Positions 1 through 9,147 of a stretch of 64,000 bases of DNA are shown piece by piece. Every line of letters starts with the position of its first letter. Within the stretch, counting starts at the first letter, position 1. Below the pieces are notes generated by a model. The model saw nothing but the letters and a program-made list of their open reading frames with translations. It was not told where the DNA came from and searched no databases. Made by a program: the position numbers and the translations under genes. This DNA is from Echinicola pacifica DSM 19836 (lineage in GTDB: Bacteria > Bacteroidota > Bacteroidia > Cytophagales > Cyclobacteriaceae), in NCBI RefSeq assembly GCF_000373245.1, contig NZ_KB890750.1:39254-103253 (forward strand), in the 5' to 3' direction.

Positions 1-1656
1 TCTTTTGACCAGCTGGTTTCTCCTAAGGCCTATTTCGATAGCCACTCTGAATATTTCGCTTGGTATGAGGGCGAGCGACATGCCGAAGCTTTATGCCTTA
101 CTCATCCTGAGGTGAGGAATATTGCGATACAGAATTTGAAGGAAATCTTAGCCAAAAATCCTGAGGCAAAGTACTATTCCATTTCCCAAATGGATGACCT
201 TATCTACTGCGAATGTGATCGATGTGCGGACGTCAATGCCGCTAATGGTGGCCCCCAGGGGAGTTTGTATTTTTTCGTCAACCAACTGGCACAGACTTAT
301 CCCGACCAGGATTTTGTCACCTTGGCATATTTGTATTCATCCAAGGCGCCTACGCAGATCCGGCCAGCGAAAAATGTCATTACTATGCTCTGTCCGATTA
401 GTATGGATAGAGGCGCTGGAATCAAAGAGGGAGCCAGAAATCAGTACTTTAAAAAGGAGGTCCTGGATTGGAAAAAAGTACAGGAAAGGCTGTTTGTATG
501 GGACTATACAGTACAGTTTACCCATTATTTCTCCCCATTTCCTAATTTCGAGTCCATGACGGAGAATATTAAGTTTTACCATGAAATGGGTTTTGAGGGG
601 CTTTTTATGCAAGGTTATGCAGATATTCCTGGAAGTTTATATGCCTTACGGCAATATTTATTGGTCCAACTGATGAGAGATCCTGACTTGGATGCAAGTG
701 TATTGACGAGGGAGTTTCTCGAAGAATATTATGGTAAGGCGGCTCCCTATATGGAGGAGTACTTGCTTACGCTTGCCGATGCGCAGAAGAAATCATCGAA
801 GCGATTGGGGATATATGGTGGGCCTGTGCAGGCCATTTTCAGCTATTTATCACCTGAGATAATGGATCAACTTGACCAGGTCGTAACAAAGGCCGAAAAA
901 GCAGTCCGTGGGGAAGCGCATTTCGCCAAAAGAATTGCCGCTGTGCGGATGGATTTGGAATATACCTATTTTGAGCAAGCCAAATATTATGGAAAGGATC
1001 AGCATGGAATGTATGTACCTTCCGCCACAGGCTATTCGCTGAAGGAGGGACTCAATGCTAGGGTAAAGGCCTTTGCTGACCAAGCGGAGCATTTAGGAGC
1101 CTATGAGTTAAGTGAAGCCGGCCCTGGTCCGCAGCAGTATTATCAGGATTGGTTGGGCTATCAGACCTTTGCTACTGTGAGCCATAGGGGAGAGTCAGCC
1201 GATTATAAATTCATATCTCAGCCTTCAACGGAATATAATTTCAAGAAAACCTATGGCCTTCAGGATGGCTTGCGTGGCAGCAGTGATTTCTCCTATAATT
1301 GGACGGGATGGTATGGCGATTCTCCTGTCATAGAATTTACACTTTCAGATACCAAGCCACTCAGTAGGGTGGTTTTGAATTTTCTGGAAGATCAGCGCCA
1401 TTGGATTTTCCTACCTGAGAAAGTGAAATTATTTGGCTATTATAAAAATCACTGGAAGCTTTTGGCCGAGGTCAAGGTAGGGGACTTGGAGGAAAATTGG
1501 CTGGTCGATCGACGGACTATTTCTCTAATGTCCTCTGGAAAAAGGAAGTTCAGTAAATACAGGGTAGAAGTTTCATCCCTCAAAAGCCTTCCAAAATGGC
1601 GAAAAAGAAGGAATAAAATGCCCATGACCATGATTGATGAAATAGAGATCTACTAA
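1..1656 (+). CDS. DUF4838 domain protein, 5' end cut by the window
   Basis: The reading frame is open from base 1, so the N-terminus lies outside the window; a GTG at 112 is internal. The visible part starts inside a DUF4838-type region: a Tyr/Trp-rich stretch, then 'YYSISQMDDLIYCECDRCAD' with its Cys pair, which is typical of this Bacteroidota family of predicted glycoside-hydrolase-like (alpha-glucuronidase-fold) proteins. The last 150 or so residues look like a beta-sandwich of the discoidin/F5-8C type (DGLRGSSDF, then VIEFTLSD, then WIFLPEKVKLFGY), usually carbohydrate binding. A role in polysaccharide breakdown is inferred from the family. Substrate and catalytic residues cannot be assigned. 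The next gene begins 150 bases downstream and seems unrelated. Confidence 0.8.
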   Translation, partial: SFDQLVSPKAYFDSHSEYFAWYEGERHAEALCLTHPEVRNIAIQNLKEILAKNPEAKYYSISQMDDLIYCECDRCADVNAANGGPQGSLYFFVNQLAQTYPDQDFVTLAYLYSSKAPTQIRPAKNVITMLCPISMDRGAGIKEGARNQYFKKEVLDWKKVQERLFVWDYTVQFTHYFSPFPNFESMTENIKFYHEMGFEGLFMQGYADIPGSLYALRQYLLVQLMRDPDLDASVLTREFLEEYYGKAAPYMEEYLLTLADAQKKSSKRLGIYGGPVQAIFSYLSPEIMDQLDQVVTKAEKAVRGEAHFAKRIAAVRMDLEYTYFEQAKYYGKDQHGMYVPSATGYSLKEGLNARVKAFADQAEHLGAYELSEAGPGPQQYYQDWLGYQTFATVSHRGESADYKFISQPSTEYNFKKTYGLQDGLRGSSDFSYNWTGWYGDSPVIEFTLSDTKPLSRVVLNFLEDQRHWIFLPEKVKLFGYYKNHWKLLAEVKVGDLEENWLVDRRTISLMSSGKRKFSKYRVEVSSLKSLPKWRKRRNKMPMTMIDEIEIY

Positions 1657-1716
1657 TGAGGGCTTTACGCGTAGAATTGTGGGTGGGAATCAAATATTAT
1701 TTTCATTTTGACGATA

Positions 1717-1736
1717 TAAAATGGCCATTTTATAGA
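1717..1736. promoter_or_regulatory. 20-bp perfect palindrome upstream of the receiver gene
   Basis: TATAAAATGGCCATTTTATA is a perfect inverted repeat with no spacer, 70 bases before the ATG of the CheY-like gene and 61 bases after the DUF4838 stop. It could be an operator for a dimeric regulator or a weak hairpin. There is no T-run after it that would make it a normal terminator. Confidence 0.4.
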
Positions 1737-1805
1737 TAATAAATTCTAATTTTATGTACATGAAAGGTTACTTTCAGGATTGACTATAGTAGAAATATAC
1801 CAACT

Positions 1806-2162
1806 ATGAAGAAATTACTTTTGATCGAGGATGATGTATTGATCCTCAAAATGGTAGAGTTTAAGCTAAAAAAAGAGGGGTATGAGGTTCATATCGCTAA
1901 GGACGGAAAAGAAGGGATTGAGAAAATTGATGAACTAAAGCCGGATATCATTATTTCCGATATTGTAATGCCTTATAAGTCAGGGATTGAGATCGTCCAT
2001 TATACGAAGCAAAACTATCCCGATACACCGGTGATCGTATTGTCTGAGCTTGGTGAAGAAGAAAAGACTGTGATCGAAGCCTTCCAGCTTGGAGCGGTAG
2101 ATTTTGTGTCAAAGCCATTTAATCCTCAAGAATTGGTTTTAAGATTGAAAAGATTTGTCTAA
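1806..2162 (+). CDS. single-domain response regulator (CheY-like receiver)
   Basis: A 118-residue stand-alone receiver domain with no output domain. The hallmark residues are present: acidic pair E9/D10, phospho-acceptor D52 in 'DIIISDIVMP', switch Ser S80 in 'VIVLSEL', and K103 in 'VSKPF'. Such proteins relay phosphate from a histidine kinase to a partner by protein-protein contact in the cytoplasm. No kinase gene lies nearby, so its partner is unknown. The gene follows a 20-bp palindrome by 70 bases and precedes a small methyltransferase by 34 bases, so the two may be co-transcribed. The family call is firm; the pathway is not known. Confidence 0.92.
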   Translation: MKKLLLIEDDVLILKMVEFKLKKEGYEVHIAKDGKEGIEKIDELKPDIIISDIVMPYKSGIEIVHYTKQNYPDTPVIVLSELGEEEKTVIEAFQLGAVDFVSKPFNPQELVLRLKRFV

Positions 2163-2196
2163 TTTTAGAAATTGCTATTACTATTAAAACCAAAAA

Positions 2197-2739
2197 ATGA
2201 ACAAAAGCTTTTTAATAAAAGAACTCTTTTCGAACATTAAAACAACAGGGGCGGTTACTTTTAGTTCCAAGTTTTTAGTGAATAAAATGCTCAGCTTTGC
2301 CCAATTCAAAGGGGTAAAGGTGATTGTAGAATTGGGTGGTGGAGATGGCAGCATCACCAGAGGAATCATCGAAAGAATGGATGCTGATGCCAAATTACTC
2401 GTTTTCGAGATCAGTGAACCGTTTTGCAATAACCTTCGCAAGCAATTCCCACAAAAAAATGTGGAGATTATCTGCGATTCAGCAGGCAATATGGACAAGT
2501 ATCTGCCCGAAGAAAAAGCAGATCTAATTCTTTCTTCGCTTCCTTTTAGCCTAATCCCCAAGGATTCCCGGATGGAAATATATGAGAAGACTAGAAGCCA
2601 TCTCAAACCCACTGGCTTTTTTATCCAAATATGTTATTCCTATATCCTTAAATTCCAATTTGCCCAATACTTCAAAAGCATCAAAACGGCATTCACCCTA
2701 AGAAATTTCCCCCCAGCTTTTATAATCATTTGTAACTAA
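2197..2739 (+). CDS. class I SAM-dependent methyltransferase (phospholipid/rRNA-adenine type)
   Basis: A 180-residue Rossmann-fold methyltransferase. Motif I is 'VIVELGGGDGSITRGI' near residue 43, the acidic end of strand 2 is in 'LLVFEISEPF', and the motif-IV-like stretch is 'ADLILSSLPFSLIP'. The N-terminal block 'GAVTFSSKFLVNKML' resembles the PmtA/KsgA-like group, which binds substrates after a similar helix. The substrate cannot be read from sequence: phosphatidylethanolamine and rRNA are both possible. The last 40 residues are hydrophobic and aromatic, ending shortly after 'RNFPPAF'. It lies 34 bases behind the receiver gene. Confidence 0.75.
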   Translation: MNKSFLIKELFSNIKTTGAVTFSSKFLVNKMLSFAQFKGVKVIVELGGGDGSITRGIIERMDADAKLLVFEISEPFCNNLRKQFPQKNVEIICDSAGNMDKYLPEEKADLILSSLPFSLIPKDSRMEIYEKTRSHLKPTGFFIQICYSYILKFQFAQYFKSIKTAFTLRNFPPAFIIICN

Positions 2740-3144
2740 CAGAATAATCATCAACGGTCTTATAAGTAACTGATTACTAGTGTTTTACATAACTTATCTA
2801 CAGTTTGTGTTTAAGTGTAATTATTGGCCTAAAAGGGTGAAATTTATCGGTTTTGAGGATTTAAACCCTAAGATCATAGCCACTCAAAGAGAAGACTGCG
2901 ATAACAAAAAGTTAGAATTTTGGGGAGGTTTTTAGGCGAATAGGTGGCTCATACCAATGACCAAAAATACTTCATTCCTCAATTGTGAATGGATAGATTA
3001 CCATGGCGTGAAGTGGGTTTTCGACTTAGTGGTTTTTTCCATATTTTAAGGATTTATGGTTGAGCTAATTACTTTGGTAGAGGTTTTGTGACAATTCATG
3101 ACAAAAAGTAAGAGTCTAAAAGAATAACCATTACCTTCATCAGC
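2740..3144. other. intergenic region, no gene seen
   Basis: About 400 bases, AT-rich, with stops in all frames and no recognisable RNA. It contains the leader of the radical SAM gene. No clear hairpin with a T-run and no exact TAnnTTTG box were found. Confidence 0.5.
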
Positions 3145-4200
3145 ATGAAAGAGGATGTTTTTAAGGGAAGAGGTTCAAGGATAAGTCCGGATAATCCCCA
3201 CCTTCAGCGTCGGGAGCATTTGGTATTTATGGAAGGAATTGATGAGGAGAAGCACCTGGATAGACCTGTCACCAAGTTTTATAAAGAAACCTCCAAAAAT
3301 GCCCTTAGCAAAAATAATAGCCCCGACTTACCACTCAACTATTCTGTAAATCCCTATATGGGCTGTGAGCATGGATGTATTTATTGTTATGCGAGAAATA
3401 GCCATGAATATTGGGGTTTTGATGCAGGCCTAGGCTTCGAGACCAATATTGTGGTAAAACATAATATTGTGGAGAGTCTCAAAAGCCAATTTGATAAGCG
3501 TGGTTATATTCCGCAGGCCATTATGCTTTCTGGAAATACCGATTGCTACCAGCCTGCAGAGCGCAAATTCAAGCTTACCCGTGGAATTCTGGAGCTTTGT
3601 CTTAAGGTGAAACACCCCGTGAGTGTGATTACCAAAAACACGCTAATCGCCAGGGACCAAGATCTCCTGCAGGAACTGGCCGTTCATGGCTTGGTTCATG
3701 TTTATTTTTCGATCAATCATCTTGACCCTAAGTTAAAATCCGTGCTGGAGCCACGTACGGCCTCTGCTAATAAGAAAATAGAGCTTATACGGCAGTTTAC
3801 CAATGCGGGAATTCCCTGTGGAATAATGGTCGCTCCGATCATTCCTGCCCTGAATACGGCTGATATCGCTGAAATAATCCGCTTTTCCGCCGATGCTGGT
3901 GCGCTTACCGCCGGATATACGGTGGTGAGATTAAATGGAACTGTAAAAGAGGTTTTTTCTGCTTGGGCTAAGGAGACTTTTCCCGATCGAGCGGAAAAAA
4001 TTCTGCACCAAATAGAATCCCTGCATGGAGGAAAAGTGAATGATACCGACTGGGGGAGAAGGATAAAAGGGGAAGGGCCTATTGCCACGGTAATTAAAAC
4101 GATATTTGACGCTGCTAAAGCAAAGTACTTAGCGGGCAGGAAAATGCCTGATTTTATCCTAAAGGACTTTAATCCTAATGGACAGCTGAACTTATTCTGA
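3145..4200 (+). CDS. PA0069-family radical SAM protein (SplB-like)
   Basis: A 351-residue radical SAM enzyme. The 4Fe-4S binding motif CxxxCxxC is at C74, C78 and C81 ('YMGCEHGCIYCYA'). The context 'NYSVNPYMGCEHGC' and the later 'ISINHLDPKL' with 'EPRTASANKKIELI' identify the PA0069/Rv2578c group, related to spore photoproduct lyase. Members reductively cleave SAM, but the substrate is unknown. DNA repair is often suggested from the SplB relationship only. Start is ATG at 3145 in 'catcagcATG'. A DUF3253 gene and msrA follow on the same strand, which could mean a stress-related group, but the spacing does not prove an operon. Confidence 0.88.
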   Translation: MKEDVFKGRGSRISPDNPHLQRREHLVFMEGIDEEKHLDRPVTKFYKETSKNALSKNNSPDLPLNYSVNPYMGCEHGCIYCYARNSHEYWGFDAGLGFETNIVVKHNIVESLKSQFDKRGYIPQAIMLSGNTDCYQPAERKFKLTRGILELCLKVKHPVSVITKNTLIARDQDLLQELAVHGLVHVYFSINHLDPKLKSVLEPRTASANKKIELIRQFTNAGIPCGIMVAPIIPALNTADIAEIIRFSADAGALTAGYTVVRLNGTVKEVFSAWAKETFPDRAEKILHQIESLHGGKVNDTDWGRRIKGEGPIATVIKTIFDAAKAKYLAGRKMPDFILKDFNPNGQLNLF

Positions 4201-4246
4201 AAATCATGCTGCCAGTTATTAAGCATATTTATGAATTTTGATCATT

Positions 4247-4450
4247 ATGGTAAATAATATTTTGGAAATCGCTATTTTAGAAATGATTAGGCAAAAGGGT
4301 GAAGAGGCTTTTTCCCCCTTAGAAATCATTAAGTGGATATATCCGCAGGATTGGTGTCATTTCGAAGAGGATATTCTGGCCGTAAGTGCCCAAATGAGCG
4401 AAAAAGGCTTGATAGGGCTTGATATGAATGGGAATATCCATAAAGCTTAA
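4247..4450 (+). CDS. DUF3253 small protein
   Basis: A 67-residue protein matching the small DUF3253 winged-helix-like family by the pattern 'SPLEIIKWIYPQDWCHFEED' followed by 'LIGLDMNGNI'. The frame also has a TTG at 4238, but the ATG at 4247 is preferred because nothing conserved lies between. The function of the family is unknown; the fold suggests DNA or protein binding. It sits 46 bases after the radical SAM gene and 60 before msrA. Confidence 0.7.
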   Translation: MVNNILEIAILEMIRQKGEEAFSPLEIIKWIYPQDWCHFEEDILAVSAQMSEKGLIGLDMNGNIHKA

Positions 4451-4510
4451 CAGGTGCTTTTTTTCTATTCTTAAGAATCATTTATTAATCTAGTCTCTAA
4501 ATCAAATTGT

Positions 4511-5095
4511 ATGGAAATATCAAATGATCCGAAAGCAAATCCCGGCAGAGCTAAGGAGGAATACCCATTAGCTACTTTTGGTGCGGGATGTTTTTGGTGT
4601 ACGGAGGCCGTATTCCAAAATCTTCGTGGAATTAGCAATTTGCGACCAGGCTATGCTGGGGGGATTATTGAAAACCCCACTTATGAGGAGGTGGTCTCTG
4701 GTACCACTGGACATGCGGAAGTTATTCAGTTTAATTTTGACCCGAAGTTAATTGCTTACCAGGATTTGCTAGAGGTATTTTGGGCCACCCATGATCCCAC
4801 CACCGTCAATCAGCAGGGGGCAGATATGGGGCCTCAATACCGTTCGGTAATATTTTATCATTCCGATATTCAAAAACAGACCGCTGAAGAATTCAAAGAG
4901 TTGATCGGCAAGGCAGAAGTGTATGATGGTCCCATTGTCACTGAGATAGCGCCTTTTGAGGGATTTTATCCTGCTGAAAAAGAGCATCTTGATTATTATA
5001 AAAACAATCAAAACCAGCCCTATTGTCAATTTGTGATCCGACCTAAGGTCGAAAAACTTAAAAAAGTATTTGGCAAACATACCAAATTCGTTTAA
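4511..5095 (+). CDS. msrA: peptide methionine sulfoxide reductase MsrA
   Basis: A 194-residue MsrA that reduces the S-epimer of methionine sulfoxide in proteins, a cytosolic repair enzyme. The catalytic motif GCFWC is at residues 26-30, with C27 as the nucleophile. The next family blocks, 'RPGYAGG', 'GHAEVIQ' and 'FWATHDPTTVNQQGADMGPQ', are all present. The length is normal for a single-domain MsrA, with no MsrB fusion and no signal peptide. Start is ATG at 4511. A strong bidirectional hairpin follows and separates it from the convergent Rieske-ThDP gene. Confidence 0.96.
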   Translation: MEISNDPKANPGRAKEEYPLATFGAGCFWCTEAVFQNLRGISNLRPGYAGGIIENPTYEEVVSGTTGHAEVIQFNFDPKLIAYQDLLEVFWATHDPTTVNQQGADMGPQYRSVIFYHSDIQKQTAEEFKELIGKAEVYDGPIVTEIAPFEGFYPAEKEHLDYYKNNQNQPYCQFVIRPKVEKLKKVFGKHTKFV

Positions 5096-5173
5096 CCCAT
5101 TCAAAATTCGCCCATGCCTGCTAAAGATGCTAAATCGTAATCCATCATGAGATGAGGCTGGGAAGAAGGATAG

Positions 5174-5221
5174 AAAAAAGGGCTCGTCTGGATCAAAATG
5201 ATTCAATCGGGCCCTTTTTTT
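5174..5221. terminator. bidirectional rho-independent terminator
   Basis: The stem AAAAAAGGGCTCG (5174-5186) pairs with CGGGCCCTTTTTTT (5208-5221) apart from one G-T pair. An A-run on the left and a T-run on the right allow use from both strands. It lies between msrA and the convergent minus-strand gene. Confidence 0.85.
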
Positions 5222-5299
5222 AGTTGATAAACACTATGTGCTGCTTTCTAATTTGCAGTCTTCCTAATACCTTACCAAAACTCTACCTTGCTTTCGGAA

Positions 5300-7252
5300 T
5301 TATAAAAGCCTCGCATCGGTCATAATTTCGAGAATGGCGGAGCCTTCATGAGCGAGGAATCTTTTCATGGTTTCATGCAGCTGGCTGATCTCATCGACTT
5401 TGAAACCTTTGCCTCCGCAGCTTTCCGCAAAAGCCGCAAAATTAGGGTTTACCAAGTCGGTACTCCATTTTTGCCAGCCGCCAGAGAGTTGCTCTTTGGA
5501 TATTTTCCCCAATTCCATATTATTAAGTATAATCACTTTCAGGTCCATATGGTATTTCACGGAGGTGGTAAATTCGGCTAAGTATTGGCAGATGCCACCA
5601 TCGCCAGCCACAGCAATTACAGGTCGTGTATCACCAACTGCGGCCCATGCTCCCAATGCGGCGGGCAGCGCAAAACCAATAGATCCTAAGTACCCAGACA
5701 TCAGGAAAGAGTGACTTTTGGCTTCGAAATACCTTCCAAAGGAATAGGCATTATTACCCACATCTACGCACATCACGGCATCTTCTGGTGCCAATTTTGT
5801 TAAGCAATCAAATACACTGACCGAGCTTAATCCATTTCCTTTGTCTTCCCGTAACCTTCTTAGCTTTTCGGTACGCCATATTTTCCATCGGGAAGCAATT
5901 TCCTCCCTTTGGTCCTTTTTATTATGCTGTAAAAGGCTGGCGCTTTTGAGAAATAACTGCATTGTTCTTGATATTTCGCCATAGAGGCCAACATCAATTT
6001 TGTGAAATTTGCTGATAGCCAAGGGATCAAAATCCACTTGAATCGTGGGGATTTTGGAAGTGATCCCTGTATGGTTGGAAAATGAGGCGCCAATCACCAG
6101 CAGTAAGTCTGCTGCATTCATGAAGTAAGAGGCGACTGGAGTGCCACTTCTGCCCAAAACGCCACATCCTAAAGGATGGAAATCAGAAATAAGGCCTTTA
6201 CCCTTAAATGTCGTAAGAATCGGACACTGGATACCTTCGGCGAGTTTCGTAATTGCTTCCATATGGAATCTTGCGCCATGGCCCACGATGATCACTGGGT
6301 TCTTGCTTTGTGAAAGCAGGCTGATGGCCCTTTGCATTTCTTCCTCTGGGGGAGCAATAGACAGATTTGGCATACGCCCTTCAGGCCCGGAAATCTCCGT
6401 AAGCTCAGCAGGAATGACCTGTACCTGATCGGGAAAAGTAAGGTGAGACACCTCTCTATTGAGCAAGGCATGCTTGATCGCCAAACCCATGAGTTCGGAA
6501 TGTTTGCTTCCTTGCTCCACACGATGATTAAAGGCAGCCACAGTCTGAAAAGCACGAACCAAATCCACCTCCTGGAAATTTCCTGTTCCCACCACCTGGG
6601 TGGCCACCTGACCGGTAAGTGCAAGCAATGGGGCACGGTCCACCTTGGCATCCCACATTCCTGTGAACATATTGGTGCTGCCAGGCCCTGCAATGGCAAA
6701 GCATGCCGCGGGTTTACCAGTAAGCTTGGCATAGGCTGAGGCGGCAAATGAGGCCGCACCTTCATGGCGGATCCCTATGTATTTTAATTTTCCCTTGACC
6801 TCTAGTTTTCTGAGGGCTTCTGCCAAACCAAGGTTTGAATGTCCTACCATCCCAAAAACTGTGTTGATTCCCCATTCGCTCATAGTCTCAACCATAATAT
6901 CTGATAGGGTAAGTGGGGGAGTCTCGGGCATGGGCATGCCCACATAGACTGCTTCGCCTTCGATTTTGATAGGGTAGGTCTTTAGTCCATCCTCGAAGCC
7001 ATCACTATTGCCACCACAGGGATTAAAATCCCATCCATGCCAGGGACAACGCAATAGCCCATCTTCTATGGATCCTTCTCCCAGAGGGCCACCCTGGTGC
7101 GGGCACCGATTATCTAAGGCGTTGATTTGCCCACCATAATTAGTCAGGCAAATCTGTGTGGTATCTGCCGTGACCGTCATCACCCTGCCTTCGGGAAGAG
7201 TGCTTTGTTGGTCCAATACTTTGAACCATTGGAGTTTAGAAGTATTTTCCAT
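5300..7252 (-). CDS. Rieske [2Fe-2S] domain fused to a ThDP-dependent enzyme (pyruvate oxidase/acetolactate synthase type)
   Basis: A 650-residue fusion. Residues 1-108 or so form a Rieske domain: C50 and H52 in 'RCPHQGGPLGEG', C69 and H72 in 'RCPWHGWDF'. From about residue 115 a complete ThDP enzyme follows: the catalytic Glu region 'GIRHEGAASFAASAYAKLTG' (E164), the central domain, then the ThDP-binding block with 'AVAGDGGICQYLAEF' and 'VIILNNMELGKIS'. The closest groups are pyruvate oxidase, pyruvate:quinone oxidoreductase and acetolactate synthase, acting on 2-oxo acids. The Rieske cluster could carry electrons away after decarboxylation; that is an inference. Codons stay open in frame for about 60 positions upstream without an ATG. 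The partner gene upstream carries the same kind of N-terminal Rieske domain. Confidence 0.9.
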   Translation of the reverse strand: MENTSKLQWFKVLDQQSTLPEGRVMTVTADTTQICLTNYGGQINALDNRCPHQGGPLGEGSIEDGLLRCPWHGWDFNPCGGNSDGFEDGLKTYPIKIEGEAVYVGMPMPETPPLTLSDIMVETMSEWGINTVFGMVGHSNLGLAEALRKLEVKGKLKYIGIRHEGAASFAASAYAKLTGKPAACFAIAGPGSTNMFTGMWDAKVDRAPLLALTGQVATQVVGTGNFQEVDLVRAFQTVAAFNHRVEQGSKHSELMGLAIKHALLNREVSHLTFPDQVQVIPAELTEISGPEGRMPNLSIAPPEEEMQRAISLLSQSKNPVIIVGHGARFHMEAITKLAEGIQCPILTTFKGKGLISDFHPLGCGVLGRSGTPVASYFMNAADLLLVIGASFSNHTGITSKIPTIQVDFDPLAISKFHKIDVGLYGEISRTMQLFLKSASLLQHNKKDQREEIASRWKIWRTEKLRRLREDKGNGLSSVSVFDCLTKLAPEDAVMCVDVGNNAYSFGRYFEAKSHSFLMSGYLGSIGFALPAALGAWAAVGDTRPVIAVAGDGGICQYLAEFTTSVKYHMDLKVIILNNMELGKISKEQLSGGWQKWSTDLVNPNFAAFAESCGGKGFKVDEISQLHETMKRFLAHEGSAILEIMTDARLL

Positions 7253-7436
7253 TGTATTATTTAGTTGTGTCGAGGATAATATTTTTTTAAATACCTCCTC
7301 TTCAATCGTCTAATAGGATTAAAGGCAGGCAGATTGGTAATCGCCAAAGTGCAATCAGAACAGCGAATGCCGATCGAAAAGCATAGATCGTTTTCCCCAC
7401 CATAGAAGGTATTCTTCAGCCTTACGGCAGCATTGC

Positions 7437-9059
7437 TTACTGCAGGGAATAGTTATTATTTCCCACCCATGATATCCCTGTCATCCGGTACATATTCCAA
7501 TCATAGGTACTCAAATCAGACATTTGGAAATCTTGCACATTATGATAGCCACAAGCTCTGGAGATTACTTTTACCAGCTCGTTAGAGGCAGTCAGGAAAT
7601 TATAGAGTTGCTGAGCTGACTGCTTTACAATTAGTCTATTCCTTAGATTTTGTTTTTGTGTGGCTATCCCCACTGGGCAGTTATTGGTATTGCAAGCTCG
7701 CATCCCAAGGCAGCCGATTGCCTGCATGGCGGAGTTAGCGATGGCCACGGCATCGGCACCGAGCATCAAGGCTTTTGCAAAATCCTCTGCCACTCTGAGT
7801 CCCCCGGTAATGATCAGGGAGACATGTTCGGCTTTACGTCGGTCGAGATGCTTTCGTGCTCTTGCCAGAGCGGGGATGGTAGGGATATTAATATGGTCTC
7901 TCAGGATGGTCGGTGCCGCACCTGTACCGCCTCCTCGTCCATCCAGTATGATATAATCGACTCCCACTTCCAAGGCAAAATCAATATCTGCTTCAATATG
8001 ACTTGCTGCCATTTTAAAACCAATAGGAATCCCCCCGGTTCGGTCGCGGACTTCCTTGGCAAATTTTTGATAGTCTTCCACGGTCACCAGTTCGGAGAAG
8101 GTGGCGGGGGAGATCGCTGCCTGACCTTGATTCAATCCACGGACCGCGGCAATTTCTTCGGTTACTTTTTCCGCTGGAAGGTGTCCTCCAGTACCGGTTT
8201 TGGCACCCTGTCCTGCTTTAAAGTGAAACGCCTGACTTTTCTGTACCAGATCCCAGCTGAAGCCAAATTTTCCTGAGGCTAATTCATAGAAATAATGGGT
8301 GTTTTCGGCTTGCTCGGCAGGCAATACGCCACCTTCACCACTGCATATACCGGTCCCGGCCATCTGAGCTCCCATGGACATGGCCACTTTGGCCTCGCGG
8401 CTCAGGGCCCCAAAACTCATGTCGGAGACGAATAGAGGCATGCTAAGCTCAAGAGGTTTCTTAGCCTCTTTGCCTATGACCGTGCGGGTGATGACTTCTG
8501 CACTATCTAGTAAGGGTTTTGTGTGAAGCTGAGCGGGAAGAAACTGGATGGAGTCCCATTTTGGAAGTACATTCCGATCCACACCCATGGCGGCGGTGGG
8601 ACCATGATGGCCCAGGTTTTTTAGGCCATGTTTGGCCAATTCTGATATATAGGAGGTATATGGCTCGTTGGTCTCCGGATGAGTATCCTGGTACTGGCCC
8701 AAATACGCTTCCCGATTGAAGGGTTGGGGATATTTGGCCACAAATGCCTTGATTTCTTCCTCATCGATTACCACCCAATCATCCTCGATTAGCGCCTCAA
8801 ATTTATGAAGAGCTTCCGAATTATCGTATTCACTGACGCCGGTATCGTATCTATAATCCCAATTGTGTACTCCACAAACCAGGTTATGACCCTTGATATG
8901 CCCGTCGGCCATTAGGGCTCCACGGTGAAGGCATCTCCCATATAATATAGAAATCTTATTTTCGTATTTGATAGACACCAAATCGAGTCCATGGACAATA
9001 TGATGTGAAGGTTGCTTTTCAGGTAAGGTGGAATACCTTACCAATTTGATTTTCGTCAT
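7437..9059 (-). CDS. Rieske domain fused to FMN-binding glutamate synthase domain
   Basis: A 540-residue fusion. The N-terminal 95 residues form a Rieske-like domain with C43/H45 ('RCLHRG') and C62/H65 ('VCGVHNWDY'). Residues 130-520 are the glutamate-synthase-type FMN barrel: 'SDMSFGALSREAK', 'GEGGVLPAEQ', 'KAGQGAKTGTGGHLPAEKV', 'DGRGGGTGAAP' and the iron-sulfur cysteines in 'CLGMRACNTNNCPVGIATQ'. There is no glutaminase domain, so it is not a full GltB; related stand-alone proteins include glutamate synthase-like and methylamine-type oxidoreductases. ATG at 9059 is chosen over a TTG at 9131 because an AGGA lies just upstream and the extra 24 residues are not conserved in character. It reads towards the Rieske-ThDP gene, with 184 bases between them. 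Confidence 0.9.
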   Translation of the reverse strand: MTKIKLVRYSTLPEKQPSHHIVHGLDLVSIKYENKISILYGRCLHRGALMADGHIKGHNLVCGVHNWDYRYDTGVSEYDNSEALHKFEALIEDDWVVIDEEEIKAFVAKYPQPFNREAYLGQYQDTHPETNEPYTSYISELAKHGLKNLGHHGPTAAMGVDRNVLPKWDSIQFLPAQLHTKPLLDSAEVITRTVIGKEAKKPLELSMPLFVSDMSFGALSREAKVAMSMGAQMAGTGICSGEGGVLPAEQAENTHYFYELASGKFGFSWDLVQKSQAFHFKAGQGAKTGTGGHLPAEKVTEEIAAVRGLNQGQAAISPATFSELVTVEDYQKFAKEVRDRTGGIPIGFKMAASHIEADIDFALEVGVDYIILDGRGGGTGAAPTILRDHINIPTIPALARARKHLDRRKAEHVSLIITGGLRVAEDFAKALMLGADAVAIANSAMQAIGCLGMRACNTNNCPVGIATQKQNLRNRLIVKQSAQQLYNFLTASNELVKVISRACGYHNVQDFQMSDLSTYDWNMYRMTGISWVGNNNYSLQ

Positions 9060-9147
9060 GATCTTCCTAAGCTGTAAATGATAAGAAAAAGGAAGCCAGT
9101 CTGGAAAAATTTTTGCCTGTACATTAACCAACTAAATACAACGAAAA

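Noticed and set aside
9060..9131. TTG start giving 24 more residues to the Rieske-glutamate synthase protein
   Set aside because: Rare start codon, no family similarity in the added part, and a purine-rich site lies right before the ATG at 9059.
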